Below are positions 45,332-52,856 of a stretch of DNA of 64,000 nt, piece after piece; position 1 is the first letter of the stretch; each line of letters opens with the position of its first letter. The DNA lies in assembly GCF_014653785.1 (NCBI RefSeq), contig NZ_BNAS01000004.1, positions 547,107 through 611,106 of the forward strand, given 5' to 3'. Source of the DNA: Promicromonospora soli. Its GTDB lineage: Bacteria; Actinomycetota; Actinomycetes; Actinomycetales; Cellulomonadaceae. The translations under genes and the position numbers were made by a program. Under the pieces are notes generated by a model that ran no database searches, had not been told where the DNA came from, and was given only the letters and a program-made list of their open reading frames with translations.

Positions 45332-47634
45332 CGACACAGGCCTGCGCCGAGCCCGGCTGCACCGGCACCATCGAGGACGGCTACTGCAACGTGTGCGGGA
45401 CGCCCGCGGGCGGCAACCCGGCCCGGGACGCGCTCGCCGCCGTCGCGGCGTCGTGGGGTGCCGACGAGGACGCGACGTCCGTGCGCGGCGCGGGGTCGCA
45501 GCCCGGCTCCATGGCGCAGCCCGGCTCCATGGCGCAGCCGTCGACCGGGCGCACCAGCTCGTCCCGCCTCGCCTCCATGGCCCTGGGCTCGGCGCGCGTG
45601 GCGACCGGCACACACCAGACGCGGCGGGTCGGCACCAGCTCGACGCGCCTGCGTGGGCACCGCCTCGGCGCGGGCCTCACCACGGTGCCGCACACGCCGG
45701 TGGCCGACCCGCTGCAGGCCGTCATGGCCACGCCGGAGCTCGCCGAGAGCAAGCGGTTCTGCCCCACGTGCGGGCAGCCGGTGGGCCGCGCCAGGGACGG
45801 CGTGCCCGGACGCATCGCCGGGTTCTGCGGGCACTGCGGCGCGCGGTACGACTTCGCCCCCGCGCTCAAGGCCGGCGACCTCGTGGCAGGGCAGTACGAG
45901 GTGGTGGGCTGCCTCGCCCACGGTGGCCTCGGCTGGATCTACCTGGCCCGCGACCGCAACGTCAGCGGCCGCTGGGTGGTCCTCAAGGGCCTGCTCAACT
46001 CGGGCGACAAGGAGGCGTACGAGGCAGCGGTCGCGGAACGCCAGTTCCTCGCCGAGGTGGAGCACCCGCTGATCGTCGAGATCTTCAACTTCGTGCTGCA
46101 CGAGGGCCTGGGCTACACCGTCATGGAGTTCGTGGGCGGCAAGTCGCTCAAGGACGTGCTCAAGGAACGCCGCGACCTGGACGGCGGGCGGGCCCGGCCG
46201 CTGCCCGTGGACCAGGCCATCGCGTACATCCTCGAGGTGCTGCCCGCGTTCAGCTACCTGCACGACCACGACCTGCTGTACTGCGACTTCAAGCCGGACA
46301 ACATCATCGCCCAGGGCGACGGCGTCAAGCTGATCGACATGGGCGGCGTGCGCCGCGTCGACGACATGACGTCGGCCATCTACGGCACCGTCGGCTACCA
46401 GGCGCCGGAGGTGGCCGAGATCGGGCCGTCCGTGGCGTCCGACATCTTCACGCTCGGCCGCACCCTGGCCTCCCTCGTGCTCGACTTCCGCGGCAACACG
46501 ACCGTGTACCAGGCGTCGTTCCCGCCGGTCGCCGACACGCCCGTCTTCCAGAAGTACGACTCGTTCTACCGCTGGCTCGCCAAGGCGTGCGCGCCCGCGC
46601 CCGCCGACCGGTTCGCCTCCGTGGACGAGGCCCGCGTCCAGCTCCTGGGCGTGCTGCGCGAGGTGGTCGCCACCGACAAGGGCCCCGGGTACACCGCCAC
46701 GACGTCGGCGGAGTCCGTCCTGTTCGGCGTGCCGCCGCTCGACGGCGCCGACGGCGCCCTGGCCTGGCACGACCTCCCGCTCCTCAAGGTGGACTCCACC
46801 GACCCGATGGCGTCCTGGCTGGCCGGCGTGAACGTTGCCGACCCTGCCGCCCGCATGGCGGCGCTCGACGGCGCCGACGAGGCCACCGTGGAGGTGCGGC
46901 TCGCCCTGGCGCGCGCAGCGATCGAGGCCGGTGACCTCGCCCGGCTGCGCATCGCGGTGGCGCAGATCCTCGAGCACGACCCGTGGGAGTGGCGCGCTGC
47001 CTGGATGGAGGGTCTCGGGCACCTCTCGACGGGCGGCGCCGCAGCGGCCCGGGCCTCGTTCAACGCCGTCTACGGGCAGGTCCCCGGTGAGCCCGCGCCG
47101 AAGCTCGCGCTCGCCACGGCCTGCGAGCTCTCGGGCGAGCCGGGCGTCGCCGAGCAGCTGTACAGCACGGTCGCGCGGGCCGACGCGAACTACACCGGCG
47201 CCGCCGCGTTCGGACTCGCCCGGGTGCGATCAGGGGGTGGCAACCTGGACGGCGCCCTCGCCGCCCTCGACCTGGTGGGCCCCACGCGCGGATCCTTCCC
47301 GGACGCCCGCCTGCGGCGAGCCCGGCTCCTCGTCTCGGCACGCCGCAACCTGATCGACCTGTCCGACGCCGTCGCCGGGCTCGACGCGGCCCACGTCCCC
47401 GACCGGCCCAAGGCGGAGGCCACCGTCGACGCCCTCGCCGCCGCGCTCGGCCTGGTCACGCGCCTCGGCCCCGACCCGAGCGTCCAGGTGGCCGGCGCCG
47501 AGGCCGAGGAGCCCGCGCTCCGCGACCGCCTCGAGCTCGCCCTTCGTCACCTCGCCCACCTCACGGACGACCGCTCGGAGCGCGTGGCGCTCGTCGACCG
47601 GGCAAACTCCGTACGGCGGTGGACCATGCGATGA
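45328..47634 (+). CDS. pknG: Serine/threonine protein kinase PknG
   Basis: Soluble kinase of 768 residues, close in layout to mycobacterial PknG. It has an extra N-terminal zinc ribbon (Cys6, 11, 20, 23), a low-complexity linker with a repeated GSMAQP, the rubredoxin-like motif (Cys145, 148, 167, 170), the kinase domain (about 190-430) and a C-terminal TPR region. Kinase residues are Lys220 in VVLKG, Asp320 and Asn325 in YCDFKPDN, and the metal Asp in DMG (337-339). PknG phosphorylates FHA proteins such as GarA to steer 2-oxoglutarate metabolism. Here it lies between the receptor/sensor genes and a phosphatase and FHA gene, coupled at both ends by ATGA overlaps. Confidence 0.95.
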   Translation: MTTQACAEPGCTGTIEDGYCNVCGTPAGGNPARDALAAVAASWGADEDATSVRGAGSQPGSMAQPGSMAQPSTGRTSSSRLASMALGSARVATGTHQTRRVGTSSTRLRGHRLGAGLTTVPHTPVADPLQAVMATPELAESKRFCPTCGQPVGRARDGVPGRIAGFCGHCGARYDFAPALKAGDLVAGQYEVVGCLAHGGLGWIYLARDRNVSGRWVVLKGLLNSGDKEAYEAAVAERQFLAEVEHPLIVEIFNFVLHEGLGYTVMEFVGGKSLKDVLKERRDLDGGRARPLPVDQAIAYILEVLPAFSYLHDHDLLYCDFKPDNIIAQGDGVKLIDMGGVRRVDDMTSAIYGTVGYQAPEVAEIGPSVASDIFTLGRTLASLVLDFRGNTTVYQASFPPVADTPVFQKYDSFYRWLAKACAPAPADRFASVDEARVQLLGVLREVVATDKGPGYTATTSAESVLFGVPPLDGADGALAWHDLPLLKVDSTDPMASWLAGVNVADPAARMAALDGADEATVEVRLALARAAIEAGDLARLRIAVAQILEHDPWEWRAAWMEGLGHLSTGGAAAARASFNAVYGQVPGEPAPKLALATACELSGEPGVAEQLYSTVARADANYTGAAAFGLARVRSGGGNLDGALAALDLVGPTRGSFPDARLRRARLLVSARRNLIDLSDAVAGLDAAHVPDRPKAEATVDALAAALGLVTRLGPDPSVQVAGAEAEEPALRDRLELALRHLAHLTDDRSERVALVDRANSVRRWTMR

Positions 47635-48788
47635 CGAGCCCAGACGAGCGCAAGGAGACCTACCCAGACATGAGTGCCGACGACGGTACCCTCGTCCGCT
47701 GCCCCAACTGCGGAGAGAACGCGGCGCCCCGCGCCAGATTCTGCGAGAACTGCGGCACGCCACTGGGCGCCACCAACGGGGACCCGTCGGTGCCCTCCGA
47801 GGTGACCCTGGAGGGGGCTCCCCTCGTCGTCGACCCCGACCCGGCATCTGGCGAGTCCCGCGCGCAGCGGTCCTGCGCCGCCTGCGGCGGCGTCATCGCG
47901 CCGGACGGGTACTGCTCCGACTGCGGCACCCCCGGCCAGTCCGAGCGTGACCACTTCGAGGAGCGCCCGGCCGGCTGGGTCGCCGGCGTCTGCGACCGGG
48001 GTGTGCGGCACGCGCGCAACGAGGACGCGATGGCGCTCGCCGCGAGCAGCAACTTCGCCGCTCTCGTTGTGTGCGACGGCGTGTCGAGCGCACCGGACTC
48101 CGACATCGCCTCGCTGGCCGCGAGCCGGGCCGCCCGGGATGTGCTGGTGGCCTACGGACCCGAGGGGACGAGCCCGGTGGAGGGCGCGACCAGCCGGCGC
48201 ATCGCCGGCTGGACCGACGCCATGGTGGCCGCGTCGCGCGCGGCGGGCCAGGCGGTGCGGGGCGTGGCGGAGCAGCTCGCCGCGACGAACGGGAAGGACG
48301 CGGCGGACGACCCGCCGTCGTGCACCTTCGTGGCAGCCGTCGTGGACGACGACCTGATAGTCGCCGGCTGGGTGGGCGACTCCCGCGTGTACTGGCTGCC
48401 GGACTCCGGCCAGGCGGAGCAGCTCAGCGTCGACGACTCGTGGGCGCAGGAGATGATCGCGGCGGGCGTACCGCGTGCCCAGGCGGAGACGTCGCCCCAG
48501 GCACACGCCATCACCCGGTGGCTCGGCCCGGACGCCCCGGACACCGACGCGCGCTGCGCCGCGACCGTCCCGTCGGAGCCGGGCTGGCTGCTGGTCTGCT
48601 CCGACGGGCTGTGGAACTACTGCTCCGACGCGCACGAGATGAGCGACCTCGTGCGCCGGTTCGCCACCTCCGGCGACCCGCAAACCGCGTCCGCGGCGCT
48701 CGTACGCTGGGCCAACGCCCAGGGCGGGCGGGACAACATCACCGCCGCGCTCGCTCGTGTCGCCCCGTCTGTCCCCGAGCAGCGCTAG
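47631..48788 (+). CDS. PP2C-type phosphatase with two zinc ribbons
   Basis: Metal-dependent Ser/Thr phosphatase of 385 residues. The first 100 residues hold two zinc ribbons (Cys24, 27, 38, 41 and Cys82, 85, 95, 98). The PP2C domain follows with all metal motifs: RHARNEDA (129-132), VCDGVSS, WVGDSRVYWL, LLVCSDGLWNY and GGRDNIT. Catalysis therefore looks intact. The ATG at 47631 overlaps the kinase stop; an ATG at 47670 preceded by AAGGAG is an alternative. The next gene starts after 25 bp. It is the natural antagonist of PknG in this operon. Confidence 0.92.
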   Translation: MTSPDERKETYPDMSADDGTLVRCPNCGENAAPRARFCENCGTPLGATNGDPSVPSEVTLEGAPLVVDPDPASGESRAQRSCAACGGVIAPDGYCSDCGTPGQSERDHFEERPAGWVAGVCDRGVRHARNEDAMALAASSNFAALVVCDGVSSAPDSDIASLAASRAARDVLVAYGPEGTSPVEGATSRRIAGWTDAMVAASRAAGQAVRGVAEQLAATNGKDAADDPPSCTFVAAVVDDDLIVAGWVGDSRVYWLPDSGQAEQLSVDDSWAQEMIAAGVPRAQAETSPQAHAITRWLGPDAPDTDARCAATVPSEPGWLLVCSDGLWNYCSDAHEMSDLVRRFATSGDPQTASAALVRWANAQGGRDNITAALARVAPSVPEQR

Positions 48789-48813
48789 CCTGCCGTTACC
48801 GAGAGGAGCCACC

Positions 48814-50115
48814 GTGGCCGAGTTCTCCGCCGAGGTCTTTCAGAACGAGTTCCTGTCTGACGGCGCCACCGACGTGCACGCCATCGTCTCCGTGACCTGC
48901 ACGGGCGCCGGGACCGCAGACAAGGGTGCCGCCGCGGGCGCGAGCCCGGGCACGAGCGGCGTCGCCGAGATCATCGCGGTCGACACCTCCGGGTCGATGC
49001 AGGGCCGCAACATGGAGGCCGCGAAGCACGCGGCTGCGGTGGCCGTGGAACAGATCCCGGACGGCACGCTGTTCGCGATCATCGGCGGCTCGCACGTGGC
49101 GTCCCGGGTCTTCCCCTACCCCAACGCGCGCGTGCCGATGGTGGCCATGGAGCCGGGCGCCCGCAACGAGGCCAAGCGCGCCATCTCGACCATGTCGGCC
49201 AGCGGCGGCACCGCCATCTCGACATGGCTGCGGCTCGCCGACGACCTCTTCGCCACCGTTCCCGTGGCGCAGAAGCACCTGATCCTGCTGACCGACGGCA
49301 AGAACGAGTCCGAGCCGTCGCTCCACCTCGACCAGATGATCGTGAACGTCATGGGCAACTTCCAGTGTGACGCCCGCGGCGTCGGCGACCGCTGGGTGGT
49401 CGAGGAGCTGCGCAAGATCTCGACCGCGCTGCTCGGCACCGTCGACCTCATCGCCCGGCCGGAGGACATCGCCGAGGACTTCGCGGCACTGGTGCAGAAG
49501 TCCATGGCCCGCGGGGTCGCCGCCGTGGACCTGCGGGTGTGGGCGCCGCAGGGGTCGCGGGTCCTGTTCGTCAAGCAGGTAGCCCCGGAGGTCGACGACC
49601 TCACAGGCCGCCGCACCGAGGTGAACCCGCTGACCAGCGCGTACCCCACGGGCGCGTGGGCCGACGAGACCCGCGACTATCACGTGGCGGTCCGGGTGGC
49701 GTCGAAGCCCGTGGGCTCGGAACAGCTCGCGGCCCGGGTCCAGGTGGCGGTCGGCGGCGAGGTGGCGGCGTCGGGCCTGGTCAAGGCCAAGTGGACCGAC
49801 GACTCCACGCTCACCGCCCGGATCAGCCCCGAGGTGGCGCACTACACGGGCCAGGCCGAGCTCGCCTCGGCCATCCAGGAGGGCCTGGCCGCGAAGGCCG
49901 CGGGCGACGAGGCCACGGCGACCGTGAAGCTCGGCCGGGCCGTACAGCTCGCCGCCGAGACCGGCAACGAGGAGGCCACCTCGCGCCTGCGCAAGATCGT
50001 GGAGGTGGAGAACGAGGAGGAGGGCACCGTGCGGCTCAAGCGGAACACCGCCAAGCTGGACGAGATGGCACTCGACACCGCATCCACCAAGACCACCCGG
50101 GTACGGCGCGCATGA
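48814..50115 (+). CDS. VWA-domain protein
   Basis: Cytoplasmic protein of 433 residues with a von Willebrand A domain (about 50-240). The metal-ion-dependent adhesion site is complete: VDTSGSMQG (Asp57, Ser59, Ser61), a Ser/Gly/Thr loop (SASGGTAIS) and LLTDGKN. A beta-rich domain follows (VDLRVWAPQGSRVLFVKQ), then a helical end (about 350-433). VWA proteins of this kind form complexes with AAA+ ATPases and occur beside TelA and phosphatase genes in stress-response loci. GTG 48814 follows GAGAGGAG. Its stop overlaps the ATG of the FHA gene. Confidence 0.9.
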   Translation: MAEFSAEVFQNEFLSDGATDVHAIVSVTCTGAGTADKGAAAGASPGTSGVAEIIAVDTSGSMQGRNMEAAKHAAAVAVEQIPDGTLFAIIGGSHVASRVFPYPNARVPMVAMEPGARNEAKRAISTMSASGGTAISTWLRLADDLFATVPVAQKHLILLTDGKNESEPSLHLDQMIVNVMGNFQCDARGVGDRWVVEELRKISTALLGTVDLIARPEDIAEDFAALVQKSMARGVAAVDLRVWAPQGSRVLFVKQVAPEVDDLTGRRTEVNPLTSAYPTGAWADETRDYHVAVRVASKPVGSEQLAARVQVAVGGEVAASGLVKAKWTDDSTLTARISPEVAHYTGQAELASAIQEGLAAKAAGDEATATVKLGRAVQLAAETGNEEATSRLRKIVEVENEEEGTVRLKRNTAKLDEMALDTASTKTTRVRRA

Positions 50116-51038
50116 CCGTCGTCTGCCCCGAGGGACACACCAGCCAGTCCACCGACTACTGCGACGTGTGCGGCACGCCGATCCCGGCCGGCGCCGCAGC
50201 GGCCTCCGAGCCGGGTCGCTCGGGGGGCGAGCCCGTCGAGGCCGCCGGCCCCGTGACCTGCCCCAACTGTGGCGACCTGTCCCCCGCCGACTCCCTGTTC
50301 TGCGAGAACTGCGGGTACGACTTCACGACCGGCACGGCGGCAGTGCCGGCTCCTCCCCCGGTGTCGGGCCTCGACCTGGGTGACCTGGGTGCTACGCAGC
50401 CCGGGAACGGTCTCGGGCAGGCGCCAGCTGCGTCGGCGGGTCCGCCGCCCTCGGCCGTGCCCACGCAGAGCTCACCGCCGCCGGCCGCGCCGGCTCCAGG
50501 CGCTCCGGAGCCCGGCCCGCCTGCTTCGGCCGGGCCCACGCAGAGCACCGCCGCGATGCCTCCGCCGTCCCCGGGCGCACCCGCGCCCGCACCGTCGGCG
50601 GGCAGCGGGCTTGCCGCGCCGCCCGTCCCGGGCGACGACGCCTGGGTCGCGGAGATCTGGGTGGACCCCGACTGGTACGCACACGAGCGACCCGAGGACC
50701 CGATGCCGTCGGCGGGCCTGCCCGGCCTGGTCACGCTGCGGCAGCGCAGCCTCCTCGTGGGGAGGCCGTCGCAGTCGCGCGGTATCCGGCCCGACGTCGA
50801 CTGCGGCAGCGACCCTGGGGTATCCCGGCGCCACTGCCAGCTGACGACGGACGGGCAGCGCTGGTGGGTGGAGGACCTGCAGTCGTCGAACGGGACCTTC
50901 GTCGGGGCAGCGGGCGAGGCCCTGCCGGACACCCCGCTGACACCGGGTGTGCGCCGTGAGCTCGAGGAGAACGACCGCGTCTTCATCGGCGCGTGGACGC
51001 GCCTGGTGATCCGCAAGGCGCTACCGGGCGAGGCCTAG
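50112..51038 (+). CDS. FHA-domain protein with two zinc ribbons
   Basis: Phosphothreonine-binding protein of 308 residues. The N-terminus has two zinc ribbons (Cys5/His9/Cys17/Cys20 and Cys50, 53, 64, 67), followed by about 100 residues rich in Pro and Ala, then the FHA domain (about 207-305). FHA hallmarks are VGR (216-218), SRRHC (238-242) and SSNGTFV (258-264). It could be the GarA-like reader of PknG signalling, but the N-terminal ETTS/ETTR phosphorylation site of GarA is absent, so its mode must differ. It is the last gene of the operon. Confidence 0.9.
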   Translation: MTVVCPEGHTSQSTDYCDVCGTPIPAGAAAASEPGRSGGEPVEAAGPVTCPNCGDLSPADSLFCENCGYDFTTGTAAVPAPPPVSGLDLGDLGATQPGNGLGQAPAASAGPPPSAVPTQSSPPPAAPAPGAPEPGPPASAGPTQSTAAMPPPSPGAPAPAPSAGSGLAAPPVPGDDAWVAEIWVDPDWYAHERPEDPMPSAGLPGLVTLRQRSLLVGRPSQSRGIRPDVDCGSDPGVSRRHCQLTTDGQRWWVEDLQSSNGTFVGAAGEALPDTPLTPGVRRELEENDRVFIGAWTRLVIRKALPGEA

Positions 51039-51187
51039 CCGAAAAAGGCGTGCGTAACGCGGGTGTTACCTGGGAGGCTCAAGGCACACCGCGGTGACGT
51101 CCGTCCGGTCCCATACCGGGCGGTGGACAGGGTCCGGCCAGACCCATGTCGGGAGACCGGCAATCCAGCGTCACGAAAGGCACTCAC

Positions 51188-51367
51188 GTGCACACCGAGT
51201 ACGACCTGGCGCAGGCCCTTCACCGGGACCGCCTCCGCGACGCCGAGGAACATCGGCGTTGGCGCACGCTCCGCGAGGAGCAGAAGCGACGCAAGGCCGA
51301 GGCCCGCGCCGCAAACCGGAACGACAGCCGCGCACAGGCACCCGCCCTGCGCGTGCGGTCGGTATGA
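51188..51367 (+). CDS. Small basic protein
   Basis: Predicted 59-residue protein, strongly charged and helical (ALHRDRLRDAEEHRRWRTL, EEQKRRKAEARAANRND). GTG 51188 follows GAAAGG with good spacing. It resembles the next small ORF in size, charge and N-terminal pattern (aromatic-rich start, then Arg/Glu helix). Function unknown; such short basic ORFs are frequent in Micrococcales. Confidence 0.55.
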   Translation: MHTEYDLAQALHRDRLRDAEEHRRWRTLREEQKRRKAEARAANRNDSRAQAPALRVRSV

Positions 51368-51560
51368 CCCCGAATCAGGCTCCCGCGTAGCCCCTGACCT
51401 GCGGGAAGGTGCCGCAGATCACCGCTGTCCGGCTTGCGCGGGATTTCCTGATTCAGGATGATGTAACACGACGGAAACACCGATGGACGCCGAGCCGCGA
51501 CCCGGCCGGCGCGCTCCACGACACCGTCGCCCTCTCCCCACCCCTGGAAGGACCACGGAC

Positions 51561-51710
51561 ATGCATGCCCAGACCGCTTACTACATCGGCCGCGCACAGG
51601 TCGCCGAGATCGCGCGCCGCGCGGAGGTTGCCGGTGCACAGGAGCGCGCACTGCGTGAGCGCCCCGAGCGCCGCACCGCCAAGCGATACAAGCGGCTCCG
51701 CCTGATCTGA
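51561..51710 (+). CDS. Small basic protein
   Basis: Predicted 49-residue protein starting MHAQTAYYIGRAQVAEIARR and ending KRYKRLRLI. ATG 51561 follows GGAAGGA. Similar in style to the product of 51188-51367, possibly a diverged tandem copy. A terminator-like hairpin follows after about 40 bp, which supports a real transcript. Function unknown. Confidence 0.58.
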   Translation: MHAQTAYYIGRAQVAEIARRAEVAGAQERALRERPERRTAKRYKRLRLI

Positions 51711-51751
51711 CCGGCTGACGCAGCCGCCCGACCGTCGACGTCGGACACCCT

Positions 51752-51795
51752 GGCCCTTCCCGGACGACCACAGTCGCCCTGCGGGAGGGCCTTTC
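51752..51795 (+). terminator. Rho-independent-like terminator
   Basis: GGCCCTTCCCG at 51752-51762 pairs with CGGGAGGGCC at 51782-51791 with one bulged T, followed by TTTCTGT. It lies about 40 bp after the second small ORF. Confidence 0.6.
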
Positions 51796-51835
51796 TGTGC
51801 AACGACACCTCAGGCAGCTACGTACTCGGCCGAGT

Positions 51836-51874
51836 AGGTAACGCTCAGGTAGCACTGCTATCTCAGCGTTACCT
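51836..51874. repeat. 39-bp dispersed palindrome, copy 2
   Basis: Nineteen-base arms around 51855 (left AGGTAACGCTCAGGTAGCA) with two mismatches. The core GTAACGCT...AGCGTTAC and most inner bases match the copy at 33204-33242. A separate perfect 14-base palindrome, TACTCGGCCGAGTA, abuts it at 51823-51836. Both lie 106-157 bp upstream of orn. Confidence 0.8.
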
Positions 51875-51979
51875 CCTCGGCCGGGCATGTTGTCCCCCGT
51901 CGACCTCGGCCCGACCCGGCAGAGCCCCGTCCCGCACGCCGGGCAAGCCCTCGGCGTCGGACCGAATAGGCTGAGCTGC

Positions 51980-52615
51980 GTGAGCCTTCCCAACCCCAAC
52001 GAGCGCATCGTCTGGATCGACTGCGAAATGACCGGCCTGGACCTGCGCGCTGACGCGCTCGTCGAGGTTGCGGCCATCGTCACCGACTCCGACCTCAACG
52101 TCCTGGGCACCGGTGTCGATGTCCTGGTCAAGCCGCCCGCCGAGGCACTGCTGCAGATGAACGACTTCGTGCGCGCCATGCACACCAACTCCGGTCTGCT
52201 GGACGCGCTGGACGAGGGGCTGACCCTCCAGGAGGCCCAGGACCAGATCCTGGCCTACGTCCGCGAGTGGGTGCCCGAGCCGCGCAAGGCACCGCTGGCC
52301 GGGAACTCCGTCGGCACGGACAAGACGTTCCTCGACCTGCACATGCCGCAGCTCGTGGAGCACCTGCACTACCGGATCATCGACGTGTCGTCGATCAAGG
52401 AGCTCGCACGGCGCTGGTATCCGCGCGTGTACTTCGCCTCCCCGAAGAAGGGCGGCGGGCACCGCGCGCTGGCCGACATCCTCGAGTCGATCGACGAGCT
52501 GCGCTACTACCGCGAGGTCCTGTTCCCCGCGCAGCCCGGCCCCGACACGGCGACCGCCCGCGCCGCGGCGGAGCAGGTCACCGAGACGTCCGTCACGAAG
52601 CAGCTCGCTCCCTAG
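51980..52615 (+). CDS. orn: Oligoribonuclease
   Basis: DEDDh 3'-5' exonuclease that degrades short RNA, including pGpG from cyclic-di-GMP turnover. The 211-residue product shows IVWIDCEMTGLD (first Asp and Glu), GNSVGTDKTFLD (second Asp), IIDVSSIKELARRWYP and the terminal HRALADILESI (His and Asp). GTG 51980 gives the usual N-terminus; a longer upstream reading has no homology. A tRNA-His gene follows 72 bp downstream, as is common in related genomes. Confidence 0.95.
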   Translation: MSLPNPNERIVWIDCEMTGLDLRADALVEVAAIVTDSDLNVLGTGVDVLVKPPAEALLQMNDFVRAMHTNSGLLDALDEGLTLQEAQDQILAYVREWVPEPRKAPLAGNSVGTDKTFLDLHMPQLVEHLHYRIIDVSSIKELARRWYPRVYFASPKKGGGHRALADILESIDELRYYREVLFPAQPGPDTATARAAAEQVTETSVTKQLAP

Positions 52616-52687
52616 ATTTGAGTTCGGTCCGCGGCCACCGACCATGTATGCTTTTCGACGGTCGCCGGTCCACGATCGGCGAACATG

Positions 52688-52763
52688 GTGGGCGTAGCTC
52701 AGCTGGTAGAGCATCGCGTTGTGGTCGCGAGGGCCGCGGGTTCAAGTCCCGTCGCTCACCCCA
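52688..52763 (+). tRNA. tRNA-His (anticodon GUG)
   Basis: Acceptor stem GTGGGCG with CGCTCAC, D arm AGCTCAGCTGGTAGAGC, anticodon loop TTGTGGT giving GUG, T arm with GGTTCAAGTCC, and encoded CCA. A G at 52687 can serve as the extra G-1 opposite C73, the identity mark of tRNA-His. Confidence 0.96.
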
Positions 52764-52766
52764 TAC

Positions 52767-52800
52767 GCAAGGGCCCCTCGCGCAGGCGAGGGGCCCTTGC
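52767..52800. terminator. Hairpin after tRNA-His
   Basis: A perfect 15-bp stem, 52767-52781 with 52786-52800, with a four-base loop, three bases after the tRNA. It can also serve the opposing gene that ends at 52857. Confidence 0.85.
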
Positions 52801-52856
52801 GCATGCCGTAGCCGTTCCCGGACGACGCTGCCGCGACGGAGCCGGCTCAGCGCACC

